Shown here: positions 26,356 to 35,674 of the stretch, one piece after another
Layout of the letters: each line of letters opens with the position of its first letter
Position numbering within the stretch: the stretch's first letter is position 1
Source: Lysinibacillus sp. B2A1
GTDB taxonomy: Bacteria; Bacillota; Bacilli; Bacillales_A; Planococcaceae
Assembly: GCA_002973635.1 (NCBI GenBank)
Contig: CP027224.1
Coordinates: forward strand, 2,924,501-2,988,500
Reading direction: 5' to 3'
Length of the DNA stretch: 64,000 nucleotides
The notes under the pieces: generated by a model
The model's input: only the letters and a program-made list of their open reading frames with translations
What the model was told of the DNA's origin: nothing
The model's database searches: none
Translations under genes and position numbers: made by a program

Positions 26356-27519
26356 TTATAAAATGCTACCTAATCGTTTAATACCTTCACGAATAATTTC
26401 AGGGGTTGCATTTGTATAATTAAGACGCATTGTACTTACTCCCGTTTTTGCTGTATAGAATGGGTCACCAGGGACAAATGCTACTTTTTGTTCCATTGCT
26501 TTGTGGAAGACATCAAGAGCTGATGCACCATTGTTCATCGTAGCCCAAATAAACATACCACCCTCAGGTCTTGTATACTCCACATGTGCTGGAAAGAATT
26601 CCTGCATCGCATCTAGCATTGCTTCAGCTTGATTTTTATATAATGTTATAATTTTCTGAACATGCTCAGTATAATCATTGTTTGCTAGATAGTCATAAAT
26701 TACATATTGAGCAAAAATATTTGTGTGTAAATCAGTCGCTTGCTTTGCTGTTTCAATATGCTGCATTAGTTCTTTATTTTTTGTAATGATAAAGCCTAGA
26801 CGCATTCCTGGCGTAATTGTTTTAGAGAAAGAACCAAGTAAAATGCTGTTCTCTAATTTGCCGGCACCGATGTATGGCAGTGGCTCGCCCTGAAAGCGCA
26901 ATTCTCCATATGGATCATCCTCAATTAACGCCACATCATATTTTGAGATGATGTCGTAAATCTGCTGACGCTTTTCTTTAGAATACGTTAGCCCAGTTGG
27001 ATTTTGGAAGTTTGGAACTGTATAAATAAATTTTACATTTGGTTGTTGTAGGGCTTTCTCTAACTCTTCTAAATTTAAACCATCATTTTCGAGTGTTACA
27101 CCATGGAATGTTGGCTCACTTAATGTAAAGGCTTGAATGGCGCCTAAGTAACCAGGCTCTTCAATAATGATGCCATCTCCTTTGTTAATCAGTACTTTTC
27201 CAATTAATTCTAGAGCTTGCTGTGAACCTGTAGTGATAAAGACATCATCAGCGTTAACGTCTAATCCATGTAGACGTTGGTATTTCGCAGCAATGTACTC
27301 ACGTAATGGTGCATATCCCTGCGTAGAAGAATATTGGAATAGTCGGCTACCATTTTCTGTGATGGCATGATCGACAGATGCTCTTAACGCATCAATAGGG
27401 AAAGAGATTGGGTTAGGAAGCCCCCCTGCAAAGGAAATAACGTCCTCTGCGTCTGTTACTTTCAAGATATTTCGGATGAATGAAGATGGTGTTTTTAAGA
27501 TTTTTTCTGAATATTGCAT
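26356..27519 (-). CDS. PLP-dependent aminotransferase (class I/II, LysN/2-aminoadipate-type)
   Basis: 387 residues, cytoplasmic. The N-terminal VISFAGGLPNPISFPIDALR and the following FQYSSTQGYAPLREYIAAKY are typical of the fold-type I subgroup related to 2-aminoadipate/aromatic aminotransferases. The Schiff-base lysine is Lys233 in LLGSFSKTITPGMRLGF; IYTVPNFQNPTGLTYS contains the conserved Asn-Pro-x-Gly. Donor and acceptor are unknown. ATG 27519 has an AAAGGAACG site. It is divergent from a MocR-type regulator whose own aminotransferase-like domain is related, and the shared 130-bp gap holds three copies of a 10-bp repeat. Confidence 0.9.
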   Translation of the reverse strand: MQYSEKILKTPSSFIRNILKVTDAEDVISFAGGLPNPISFPIDALRASVDHAITENGSRLFQYSSTQGYAPLREYIAAKYQRLHGLDVNADDVFITTGSQQALELIGKVLINKGDGIIIEEPGYLGAIQAFTLSEPTFHGVTLENDGLNLEELEKALQQPNVKFIYTVPNFQNPTGLTYSKEKRQQIYDIISKYDVALIEDDPYGELRFQGEPLPYIGAGKLENSILLGSFSKTITPGMRLGFIITKNKELMQHIETAKQATDLHTNIFAQYVIYDYLANNDYTEHVQKIITLYKNQAEAMLDAMQEFFPAHVEYTRPEGGMFIWATMNNGASALDVFHKAMEQKVAFVPGDPFYTAKTGVSTMRLNYTNATPEIIREGIKRLGSIL

Positions 27520-27572
27520 AATTAATCGTTCCTTTTTTCTGATTTTTTAAAAATTATAGCATTGAAATCATA

Positions 27573-27621
27573 TGCATACAATATTATCATTGTATGCAAG
27601 ACAATTAAAATATTGTATGCA
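27573..27621. promoter_or_regulatory. Triple-repeat operator, probably of the MocR regulator
   Basis: ATTGTATGCA occurs at 27589-27598 and 27612-27621 (23 bp apart, about two helical turns) and in inverted form TGCATACAAT at 27573-27582. MocR/PdxR-type regulators are known to bind direct repeats plus an inverted copy between divergent genes, so this is a strong operator candidate. Confidence 0.75.
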
Positions 27622-27648
27622 AAAGTGACGAGAAAAGGAGCATAGAGA

Positions 27649-29046
27649 ATGCCAGTAAATTCATTTGAAGAGTATCCAATGAGCTGGAGACCAAATATCA
27701 GCAATATTTCTGCACCATTATATATAGCCATAGCTGAACAGCTTGAACAAGATATAAAGGACGGGAAGCTCTTACCAGGGACAAAGCTGCCCCCACAACG
27801 GGAATTAGCTGACTTTTTAGATGTTAATTTAAGTACAATCACAAGAGCATTTAAACTTTGTGGTCAAAAGGGGCTCATCTATGCTTCAATTGGAAGCGGA
27901 ACATTTGTGTCATCCGATGCCGCAACCAATAAAATTTTATTGCCCACTAGTCATTCCCCTCATATGATCGAAATGGGCTCTGTTCTGCCAGATAACTATG
28001 TAAATGAAGACATTACCCGTTATATGAAAAAGATGATGAGTGATTCTAATTTTAATAAATTATTTCAATACGGACGACCTGAAGGGAATGCCTGGCAAAA
28101 TGAGGCAGCATTGAAGCTTTTAGAAAAAGTCAATTTTCAAACGGATCAGCCAATTTTGCTTGGGGCAGGAGGACAAAATGCGATTGTTGGAACATTAGCT
28201 GCATTGTTCCAAGCAGGAGATAGAATTGGCACAGATCCTATCACATATGCTGGAATAAAAACAGCTGCCAATATGTTAGGTATTCAATTAGTAGCAATTC
28301 AGCAAAGGAACGGAGAAATGACAAAAGAGGGGCTAGTATATGCCTGTAAAAATGAGCATATTAAAGGTCTCTATGTGATTCCTGATTTTCACAATCCTAC
28401 TACCCATACAATGTCTTTAGAAACAAGAAAAATGATTGCCGAAGTGGCGAGGGACAGAAGTTTAGTTATTATTGAGGATGCCATCTATAGCTTTTTGAAG
28501 GAGCAGCCTCTTGCACCAATAGCTTCCTATGCACCAGAAAAAGTTATTTATATTGCCAGCTTGTCTAAAACCATTTCACCTGGATTACGATTATCTTATA
28601 TTGTTACACCTCCAGCATTGCGAAAAAGAATAATGGAGACGCTTTATAATATTAATATTTCAATATCGCCAATGATGCTAGAGCTTGCCACAAGATTGAT
28701 TCATGATGGAGTAGCAGAAACGATATTAGAAAAACACAAACTGTATGCAAAGCAACAAAATGCATTGGTTAATCAATACTTAGGTGATTATAATATTTTA
28801 GGTGATGAAGCTTGTATTTTCAGATGGCTTATACTTCCTGATCAATTTACAGGTGTACAGTTTGAATTGCTTGCAGCAAAGGCTGGTGTTCAGGTGTACG
28901 CTGCGGAGCGTTTTGCAGTGGGCAATGCAAAGCCGATTAATGCAGTTCGATTAGCCATTACTGCACCAGAGAATCAACTTGAACAGGCACTGCTTATTTT
29001 GAAGGATTTACTTGAAAGCAATGGAGATTATACATTTGTTGATTAA
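27649..29046 (+). CDS. MocR-family regulator (GntR HTH fused to aminotransferase domain)
   Basis: 465 residues. The N-terminal GntR winged helix (about 22-95) contains LPPQRELADFLDVNLSTITR and GLIYASIGSGTFVSS. The C-terminal fold-type I aminotransferase-like domain (about 110-460) has the PLP-binding Lys307 in YIASLSKTISPGLRLSY and VIPDFHNPTTHTMS. Such proteins sense PLP or amino-group compounds and activate a divergent gene. ATG 27649 follows AAAAGGAG. The likely target is the divergent aminotransferase gene, through the ATTGTATGCA repeats. Confidence 0.93.
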   Translation: MPVNSFEEYPMSWRPNISNISAPLYIAIAEQLEQDIKDGKLLPGTKLPPQRELADFLDVNLSTITRAFKLCGQKGLIYASIGSGTFVSSDAATNKILLPTSHSPHMIEMGSVLPDNYVNEDITRYMKKMMSDSNFNKLFQYGRPEGNAWQNEAALKLLEKVNFQTDQPILLGAGGQNAIVGTLAALFQAGDRIGTDPITYAGIKTAANMLGIQLVAIQQRNGEMTKEGLVYACKNEHIKGLYVIPDFHNPTTHTMSLETRKMIAEVARDRSLVIIEDAIYSFLKEQPLAPIASYAPEKVIYIASLSKTISPGLRLSYIVTPPALRKRIMETLYNINISISPMMLELATRLIHDGVAETILEKHKLYAKQQNALVNQYLGDYNILGDEACIFRWLILPDQFTGVQFELLAAKAGVQVYAAERFAVGNAKPINAVRLAITAPENQLEQALLILKDLLESNGDYTFVD

Positions 29047-29094
29047 AGGAAAGAAGACTTATAATAAGGCTATGTAAGGAAAAGTGGTGATAGG

Positions 29095-30333
29095 ATGACG
29101 CATAAAGGGCGTATTATTTTTCATGTAGATATGAATAGTTTTTATGCTTCAGTTGAGCAGGCACATGATCCAAGCTTGAAGGGCAAGCCAATAGCGATAG
29201 CTGGAAACCCAAAAGAACGTCGGGGCATTTTAGTAACCTGTTCGTATGAGGCAAGGGCTCTAGGGATTTACACAACAATGACTGTTCATGAGGCAATGCG
29301 AAAATGTCCTGATTTATTGTTATTACCACCAGATTTTCAAAAGTATCGTGAAGCATCTAAGCAGATGTTTACCATACTACGTAGCTATACCGATTTAGTG
29401 GAGCCTGTTTCCATTGATGAAGGGTATATGGATGTAACTGAATTAAGTAAAGAGCAACATGCACTTAATATTGCCCAGGAAATACAAGAGCGAATTCAGA
29501 CAGAGCTTGATTTACCTTGCTCTATTGGCATTGCGCCTAATAAATTTTTGGCGAAAACAGCCTCTGATATGAAAAAACCAATGGGTATTACCATATTACG
29601 AATTCGTGATATTGAGCAAATTCTTTGGCCTCGGGAGGTTGTTACTATGCATGGCATTGGTGCTAGTACAGCCAAAAAATTAAATGCACACAGTATTTTT
29701 ACAATTGGTGATTTGGCTAAAGTTGAGGAATATGCGATAAAGCAGATTTTAGGAAAGAATGGCGTACGTCTCCGAGCGAGAGCAAATGGAGAGGATTCAA
29801 GAATGGTAGATCCAGATGCTATTTTTGATACAAAAAGTGTTGGCAACTCCACAACCTTACCAGAGGATGTAGTGGACATTCGGATTCTTCATAAAACAAT
29901 CAATGGACTTTGTCAAAAGGTTGCAGAACGATTAGATGCCAAACGTCTGGCGAGCTCTACAGTGAGCATACAAATTCGTGATGCGGATTGGCATAATCAT
30001 ACACGCTCAAAAACGGTGTCTAATGCCATTTATCGTTTTGAAGATATTTATCAAGTTGCCTGTGAACTTTTTGATAAGCATTGGGATGAGACACCTGTTC
30101 GATTATTAGGAGTAACCGTGTCAAATGTTGTGGATCGTAAAGATTTTTCACAGCAGCTTTCCATTTTCAATTTTGAAGAGCATGTCAAGGATGAGCCTAT
30201 TATTAAAATTGTTGATGAAATCGAAGCACGCTTTGGGAAAGGTATTATTAAGCGAGGGGTAGATACAGTCAAACGCTCAACCTATCAATCGCAAACTAGC
30301 TTTAGTAAAGATTTTTTAGATGATCATGAGTAG
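29095..30333 (+). CDS. dinB: DNA polymerase IV (Y family)
   Basis: 412 residues, an error-prone translesion DNA polymerase. The catalytic acidic residues appear in HVDMNSFYASVEQ (about residues 9-21) and SIDEGYMDVTEL (about 103-114). SIGIAPNKFLAKTASDMKKP and the helix-hairpin-helix HGIGASTAKKL are family motifs, followed by the little-finger domain. QQLSIF near residue 356 is a good sliding-clamp binding motif. ATG 29095 has a GGTGATAGG upstream. No LexA box could be recognised. It follows the MocR gene by 48 bp without an obvious terminator. Confidence 0.95.
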   Translation: MTHKGRIIFHVDMNSFYASVEQAHDPSLKGKPIAIAGNPKERRGILVTCSYEARALGIYTTMTVHEAMRKCPDLLLLPPDFQKYREASKQMFTILRSYTDLVEPVSIDEGYMDVTELSKEQHALNIAQEIQERIQTELDLPCSIGIAPNKFLAKTASDMKKPMGITILRIRDIEQILWPREVVTMHGIGASTAKKLNAHSIFTIGDLAKVEEYAIKQILGKNGVRLRARANGEDSRMVDPDAIFDTKSVGNSTTLPEDVVDIRILHKTINGLCQKVAERLDAKRLASSTVSIQIRDADWHNHTRSKTVSNAIYRFEDIYQVACELFDKHWDETPVRLLGVTVSNVVDRKDFSQQLSIFNFEEHVKDEPIIKIVDEIEARFGKGIIKRGVDTVKRSTYQSQTSFSKDFLDDHE

Positions 30334-30357
30334 CGATTATTATGAGGTGATTAAGTT

Positions 30358-31113
30358 ATGGATTATCAAGAATATGGTAGTGATCATAATAATTTTATGA
30401 TGTTTATTCATGGTGGAGGTGTAGGAGGATGGATGTGGGATAAACAAGTCAAATATTTTTCTAACTTTCACTGTATTGTGCCAGAATTAATAGATGATGA
30501 TATGCATTTTTCAATTGAAGAGTGTGCAACGAAGCTACTAAAAATAATAGAAGAAAAAGCACAGGGTAAACATGTCACAGTAATTGGTTTTTCTTTAGGT
30601 GCACAAATTATCGTAAAAATGCTAAGCTTAAATGCTCAATTGATAGATAATGCGATTATTAACAGTGCTTTAGTAACACCTTCTCCAATTACAAATAAAC
30701 TGATGGGACCATTCATTACATTATCTTTTCCTTTAATAAAAAATAAATCGTTCGCAAAACTTCAAGCTAAAACATTGTATATAGATCAAGATTATTTTCA
30801 CCAGTATTATCAAGATAGTTTAAAAATGAAAGTAGAAACACTTACGAATATTCTGCGAGAAAATATGTCCTTTGCAATCCCTGAAAATTTTTCTCAAGCT
30901 AGCTGTGAGATTTTGGTAACTGTTGGTGAAAAGGAAAAGGGGATCATGAGAAAATCTGCTAGACTGCTAGTCAATCGTAATCCCAATTGTAAAGGTGTGG
31001 TGCTATCTAACGTGGGTCACGGTGTATCTTTTGCAAATCCAACATTCTTTAATCATTTTGTTGAAAATTGGATGAAAGAGGGGCGCTTACCAGAAGGAAA
31101 AATTATTCATTAA
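30358..31113 (+). CDS. Alpha/beta hydrolase
   Basis: 251 residues with the alpha/beta hydrolase fold: oxyanion segment FIHGGGVGGWMWD near the N-terminus, nucleophile elbow Ser79 in VIGFSLGAQ, and a C-terminal catalytic His in LSNVGHGVSFANP. Substrate unknown; the small cap (residues about 115-180) suggests a lipid or ester-like compound, but this is an inference. ATG 30358 follows GAGGTG. It starts 24 bp after dinB and is probably co-transcribed with it. The 46-bp gap to the convergent gene has no clear terminator. Confidence 0.85.
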   Translation: MDYQEYGSDHNNFMMFIHGGGVGGWMWDKQVKYFSNFHCIVPELIDDDMHFSIEECATKLLKIIEEKAQGKHVTVIGFSLGAQIIVKMLSLNAQLIDNAIINSALVTPSPITNKLMGPFITLSFPLIKNKSFAKLQAKTLYIDQDYFHQYYQDSLKMKVETLTNILRENMSFAIPENFSQASCEILVTVGEKEKGIMRKSARLLVNRNPNCKGVVLSNVGHGVSFANPTFFNHFVENWMKEGRLPEGKIIH

Positions 31114-31159
31114 AAAGAACCTACATAACTTAAAGCTAGTAGATTCAGTAAAGTTTTCA

Positions 31160-32014
31160 TTAGTTAAAATAGTGAGGATATAAATCTTTATGTCCTCTTA
31201 TCCAATGCTTCATTTCAATGATCATCTCCTCATAGCTAGGGGCAACAAATGAAAAATCGTTTCGAGTATTGACAAGCGTTTTATCGACGTTCAGAAGATG
31301 ACATGCATGGATGGTTGCCTGATTGTCCTTAAAGTGTTTATTGAATAGCTGCAAAAGATCGTACTTTGAAATACTCTGATTGTTAACGAGGTGATAGATG
31401 CCTGTTATTCCTTCAGATGGTGCACGCTCTATTGCCTTTGCTAGCGTAAGAGTAGTAACTCCCGTCCAAATCGCGCCGGTATAGCCGTTCATCATGTTTT
31501 GCTGTTTCATAAACCAGTTGAAGAGGCCAATACCATCTACCTTCATATCGGGTCCAATAATAGAATTACGCAATGTTAAGTGTTTTGAATTTTCGATTTC
31601 TCCTAATCCCTTTGTACGATCATAAAAGGTTTCCCCATCACGCAGGCAATTTTCCTGATAAGGAGGCACCTTTCCTGAGAATACGCAATCCGTGCTTAGA
31701 TGAATAAGCTTCGTTTGACGATTTTCCAATAAGGAAACAATGGCATGTGGTAAATAGCTATTGACATAGATACTTTCCTTCTGATTCGTCTCACAGGCAT
31801 TATTTAGCATACCAATACAATTGACGACAACATCATAGGTATCATCTAGTAAAAGTGAACGTAAAAAAATAGGATCTGTTATATCCCCGGTTCTATTTCT
31901 TCCATATGAAAAGGCAGTTCTAGAATAGGTTGTCACATCATGCCCTTGCTCACTCAAATAGATGGAAATGATGTGACCTGCCATTCCAGTAGCACCAAGC
32001 ACTAAATATTTCAA
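31160..32014 (-). CDS. RmlD-like NAD(P)-dependent sugar-nucleotide reductase
   Basis: 284 residues, an extended short-chain dehydrogenase. The Rossmann motif GATGMAGHIIS is at the N-terminus, LSTDCVFSG holds the catalytic Ser/Thr, and YDRTKGLGE supplies the Tyr-x3-Lys pair. It resembles dTDP-4-dehydrorhamnose reductase and the FnlB/CapF-type reductases that work after a UDP-GlcNAc 4,6-dehydratase. It lacks the C-terminal cupin of CapF. TTG 32014 shares TTGA with the stop of the upstream dehydratase gene and has GGGAGG six bases before it, so the pair is translationally coupled and acts in one nucleotide-sugar pathway. Confidence 0.8.
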   Translation of the reverse strand: MKYLVLGATGMAGHIISIYLSEQGHDVTTYSRTAFSYGRNRTGDITDPIFLRSLLLDDTYDVVVNCIGMLNNACETNQKESIYVNSYLPHAIVSLLENRQTKLIHLSTDCVFSGKVPPYQENCLRDGETFYDRTKGLGEIENSKHLTLRNSIIGPDMKVDGIGLFNWFMKQQNMMNGYTGAIWTGVTTLTLAKAIERAPSEGITGIYHLVNNQSISKYDLLQLFNKHFKDNQATIHACHLLNVDKTLVNTRNDFSFVAPSYEEMIIEMKHWIRGHKDLYPHYFN

Positions 32015-33039
32015 GGCTTTCCTCCCGTCCAATGTTGTAGTTCTTCTTGCAGAAGAGGGAGCTTTAGTAACTTTTCTTTTATTTCAGCTACTGTCAGTAT
32101 TTTTGTATTATTAGAGTTGTACTCATTCGATAATGTTATTTTCGGCGAGCCTTCTTCTAAATACTTTCCATAATTTAAATCGCGATTATCGGCAGGGATT
32201 CTATAAAAATTGCCCATATCGATGGCTTTTGCGGCCTCTTCCTTTGTTAATAACACCTCATACAGCTTTTCTCCATGTCGTGTTCCAATTGTTTGTATGC
32301 TATTCTGAGCATGGAAAATTTCTAGTAACGCTTGAGCTAAATCCTCGATATAGGTTGCTGGAGATTTTTGTACCATAATATCTCCGTTCTCAGCATGATG
32401 GTAGGCGTATAAAACTAATTCTACCGCTTCATCAAGGGTCATCATAAAGCGCGTCATTTTTGGGTCTGTAATGGTTAAGGGTTTACCAGATTTAATTTGT
32501 TCGATAAATAAAGGAATGACAGAGCCTCTTGAAGCCATGACATTGCCATATCGTGTACCGCAGATCAATGTTTGATCTTGAAGAACCATTCTTGATTTAG
32601 CAATTAAGGTTTTTTCCATCATCGCCTTGGAAATGCCCATCGCATTAACAGGATAGGCAGCTTTATCCGTAGACAAGCAAATAATTTTTTGTACACCAGC
32701 TTGAATAGCAGCGGTTAATACATTATCTGTTCCTAGAATATTTGTTTTCACAGCCTCTAAAGGAAAGAATTCGCAGGAAGGAACTTGCTTAAGAGCAGCA
32801 GCATGAAAAACATAATCGACATTATACATCGCATTATGGATGCTTTGAATATCTCGGACATCCCCAATAAAAAATTTTAGGTTAGGATGCTGATAGAGCT
32901 TACGCATATCATCTTGTTTTTTCTCATCTCTAGAAAAAATACGAATTTCTTGAATGTCGGTATTTAAAAATTTTTTTAATACCGCATTGCCAAAAGAGCC
33001 AGTGCCCCCTGTGATTAGCAGAATTTTATCTTTAAACAT
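32011..33039 (-). CDS. UDP-N-acetylglucosamine 4,6-dehydratase family protein (CapE/FnlA-like)
   Basis: 342 residues from ATG 33039. The Rossmann motif ITGGTGSFG is at residues 9-17; VFHAAALKQVPSCEFFPLEA and STDKAAYPVNAMGISKAMME are close to the CapE/FnlA/FlaA1 inverting dehydratases. The usual Tyr-x3-Lys is Met-x3-Lys (MGISK), as in CapE/FnlA. It makes a 4-keto-6-deoxy sugar for cell-surface polysaccharide. The start is uncertain: GAGGAGGT lies 15 bases before ATG 33039 but directly abuts the in-frame GTG 33054. It is the first gene of a two-gene unit with the reductase. The third enzyme of the L-FucNAc route (CapG/FnlC epimerase) is absent here. Confidence 0.85.
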   Translation of the reverse strand: MFKDKILLITGGTGSFGNAVLKKFLNTDIQEIRIFSRDEKKQDDMRKLYQHPNLKFFIGDVRDIQSIHNAMYNVDYVFHAAALKQVPSCEFFPLEAVKTNILGTDNVLTAAIQAGVQKIICLSTDKAAYPVNAMGISKAMMEKTLIAKSRMVLQDQTLICGTRYGNVMASRGSVIPLFIEQIKSGKPLTITDPKMTRFMMTLDEAVELVLYAYHHAENGDIMVQKSPATYIEDLAQALLEIFHAQNSIQTIGTRHGEKLYEVLLTKEEAAKAIDMGNFYRIPADNRDLNYGKYLEEGSPKITLSNEYNSNNTKILTVAEIKEKLLKLPLLQEELQHWTGGKP

Positions 33040-33082
33040 TGTTTTGACTGTCACACCTCCTCAATCAATTTTGAAAATGCTG

Positions 33083-33681
33083 TTATTTTAAGCCTCTTCG
33101 GTGTAAATCATATTCAGAATTTTCTCTCGGAAAGTTATACCAATAGGCTAATTCATTTGTATATTTACTAGTGGGTTTTTATCCATTAGGGCACAATTAA
33201 AATCCCAATCCCCAGCAATATCTTTTCTTATAGTAAATTTCGCATCTCCTATTAAACTTCTTCGAATAATTTTAAATTGGCCAGGTAATGTATAACAATT
33301 GGAGTCATCTTTTATAAATGCATAACCAGCCTTTGTTAGCATGTTGTAATAATAAATATCATATTGACCATCTACCTGTGCTAACACATTACGTATAGCG
33401 GGCAAATAATGATCATCACTATCGATGATGGCAATATAATCGCCTGTAGCTTCTTCAATACAGCGGTTGTAAGCTACACTAGCTCCTAGATTACGTGGGT
33501 GGGCAATAATTTTTAAGGCAGGACAGCCTTTTTGATAGTCTTTTAATAGTGCTAAAGTATGATCTGTAGAGCCGTCATCACAAACGATAATTTCATAGGC
33601 ATATTCTTTTGGAATACTGTCAAGCATTGTTACAATCCACTCCGCACTATTATAGGCAGGAGATAAGAAGCTAATTTTCAT
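33083..33681 (-). pseudogene. Family 2 glycosyltransferase interrupted by a one-base loss
   Basis: The intact frame from ATG 33681 (GAGGG upstream) gives ISFLSPAYNSAEWIVTMLDS, IIVCDDGSTDHTLALLK and YIAIIDSDDHYLPA, a GT-A fold glycosyltransferase with its DSD metal site, but stops at 33148 after 177 residues. In the -1 frame directly after NPLV the sequence continues KYTNELAYWYNFPRENSEYD then LHRRGLK and stops at 33083. One extra A at the AAA run 33164-33166 would give a single 199-residue protein. The function would be transfer of a sugar in surface glycan assembly, together with the neighbouring glycosyltransferase and dehydratase genes. Either a recent frameshift mutation or a sequencing error. 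Confidence 0.8.
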
Positions 33682-33940
33682 GGAAACCCTCAATTCTTTT
33701 GGATTTGTACTTTGCTGGCTTTTTGCAAGGATGCTATTGTAAAGGATTCTTTATTACAATATGCATTGTAAAGAGTTACTTCATAGGCAATTGCTTACAT
33801 TAATAAGAGAGAGGATACAAAAAGGAGTTGCCTATTTGCTAGAGGCGCTGTTATTCATTTTTCCTGAGCCTACTAATCTGTTCACATTCATAATGACTAG
33901 TTCATAAAGTAGGGAGAGCACGCCATTTAAGGGGGATAGT

Positions 33941-35038
33941 ATGTCGAAAAAAATTGCTTTTATTTGTAGCGTGGAATCCTACAAGCTTTCCGATGCACAT
34001 ATTTTCAAAGATCTTTGTCTTGTTCCAATTTTATTAGGGGAATACTTAGGCTATGATGTTACAATTTTAACGACTGAAATAAATGAAGCCTTGTTGAAAG
34101 AGACCTTTCCAGCTGTAACCTTTCAGCACATTCCTTTTGAAGATGATTATGTGGCAAATATGAATAACTATTTAAAGGAGCATGCCGAGGAAATTGATAT
34201 TGTTTTTGCTATAGGTCCGTATCCTTCTTATTTATCCATCTTAAAAACCTATAAAAATTGTCATCCAAATGGCAAGATTTACATGAAATTAGATGTGAAT
34301 CGTTTTTGGCTAAATCGATTAAAAACCTATCCATATTTTCCAGAATTGCTACAGCTTTGCGATGTTCTTTCCTCGGAATGTGAAGCCATTCAAAAATCTA
34401 TCATTGAGTTTTTGAATTTGAATATTAAGCATGTAACAAATGGTTATTATGAGTTGTTCCAAACAGAGCCTGTTTTGTTTACCGAGAAGAGAAATAGGAT
34501 ACTGATGGTAGGTCGATTAGATGCTCCTGAGAAACAGACTTTATTAGCCGTTAAAGCATTTTTAGCCGCACAACTCTCAGATTGGGAGCTTCGCTTAGTG
34601 GGTCCGATGTCAGAGGATTTTAAGCAGGAAATACGAAATCTTACGGATGGAAGCCCAATAGGAAGTAAAGTAATTATGGTAGGACCTATTTATGATAAAG
34701 AACAATTAGAAGTGGAGTACAGGCGCGCTAAAATATTTTGTTTAACCTCTCTCGTGGAGTGCTATGCACATGTGTTTGCAGAGGCAGCCAAAAACGGCTG
34801 TTACATCGTGACGACCGATGTTGATGGTGCCGCTGATATTACCCATCATCAAAGATTTGGTACGATTCACCCAACACATGATTGGGAAAGTGTAGCACAA
34901 ACATTACAGCAAGTAACAAAACAGGAGCAATTACTAGCAGAGACATGTGAACAACTCCAAGCATTTGCAAGAACAGAATTAAATTGGGAGCATATAGTGA
35001 AAAGAGTTGCTCAATATTTACAGGAAAAACCCCTCTAA
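33941..35038 (+). CDS. Glycosyltransferase family 4-like (GT-B fold)
   Basis: 365 residues. The C-terminal half holds the GT4 pattern: ILMVGRLDAPEKQTLLAVKA, WELRLVGPMSEDFKQEI and SLVECYAHVFAEAAKNGCYI, the last being the E-x7-E nucleotide-sugar site. The N-terminal half is the acceptor domain with AFICSVESYKLSDAHIF. It transfers a sugar from a nucleotide donor, acceptor unknown. ATG 33941 follows AAGGGGGAT. It is divergent from the family 2 glycosyltransferase gene, with 260 bp between them that show no gene. Confidence 0.88.
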   Translation: MSKKIAFICSVESYKLSDAHIFKDLCLVPILLGEYLGYDVTILTTEINEALLKETFPAVTFQHIPFEDDYVANMNNYLKEHAEEIDIVFAIGPYPSYLSILKTYKNCHPNGKIYMKLDVNRFWLNRLKTYPYFPELLQLCDVLSSECEAIQKSIIEFLNLNIKHVTNGYYELFQTEPVLFTEKRNRILMVGRLDAPEKQTLLAVKAFLAAQLSDWELRLVGPMSEDFKQEIRNLTDGSPIGSKVIMVGPIYDKEQLEVEYRRAKIFCLTSLVECYAHVFAEAAKNGCYIVTTDVDGAADITHHQRFGTIHPTHDWESVAQTLQQVTKQEQLLAETCEQLQAFARTELNWEHIVKRVAQYLQEKPL

Positions 35039-35154
35039 CGTGATATTCGCTCGAATTTGTAAAGAATTCTTTTCTTTATCCGGTTATTTCCTTTATAATG
35101 AGAGCTAGATTCATATTTTTTGACAATCATGGGTAGACATAAGGGGAGAGCAGC

Positions 35155-35595
35155 ATGAACATATTTCAAGCAACAATGAATGAATTAGAAGAGGTAGCAG
35201 TACTTTTTGATGAATACCGCCAATTCTATGGTATTGAATCAGATCAAAGCAGTGCTAAGGCATTTTTACAATTACGAATGGCCTTAAAGGAATCTATTAT
35301 TTTTATAGCTGTAGAAAATGACAAGGCAGTTGGATTTACACAATTATATCCTACTTTTTCTTCCATTGCTTTACAGCGTGCATATATTTTAAATGATATA
35401 TATGTGAATGAAGATGCAAGGGGCCAAGGGGTGGGCACGGCATTAATGCATAAGGTATTTCAATATTGTGAGCAGCAATCTGCTCGTTATGTCACACTTC
35501 AAACAGCCACTGATAATATTAATGCAAGAAAGCTATACGAAAATCTTCATATGAAACAAGATCAATATTGTAATTACGTAAAGTATTTTGATTAA
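35155..35595 (+). CDS. GNAT-family N-acetyltransferase
   Basis: 146 residues with the GNAT fold: LNDIYVNEDARGQGVGTALM is the acetyl-CoA loop (R/Q-x2-G-x-G/A), then YVTLQTATDNINARKLYENL is the usual C-terminal pattern. The substrate (amino group of a small molecule or protein) is unknown. ATG 35155 has GGGGAGAGC upstream. It is monocistronic, with its own terminator, and lies next to the tandem repeat. Confidence 0.9.
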   Translation: MNIFQATMNELEEVAVLFDEYRQFYGIESDQSSAKAFLQLRMALKESIIFIAVENDKAVGFTQLYPTFSSIALQRAYILNDIYVNEDARGQGVGTALMHKVFQYCEQQSARYVTLQTATDNINARKLYENLHMKQDQYCNYVKYFD

Positions 35596-35600
35596 GAAAT

Positions 35601-35635
35601 AAGCATCTCGTCATGATAGGACGAAGATGCTTTTC
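35601..35635 (+). terminator. Intrinsic terminator of the GNAT gene
   Basis: AAGCATC (35601-35607) with GATGCTT (35626-35632), inner CGTC/GACG pairing, then TTTT. Confidence 0.8.
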
Positions 35636-35674
35636 TAGTTAAATTGGTGGTTTCTGAATTAAATGCAAGAAAAA

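Noticed and set aside
33164..33168. Programmed -1 frameshift in the glycosyltransferase gene
   Set aside because: No X-XXY-YYZ slippery heptamer or following stimulator was seen; a one-base loss is simpler.
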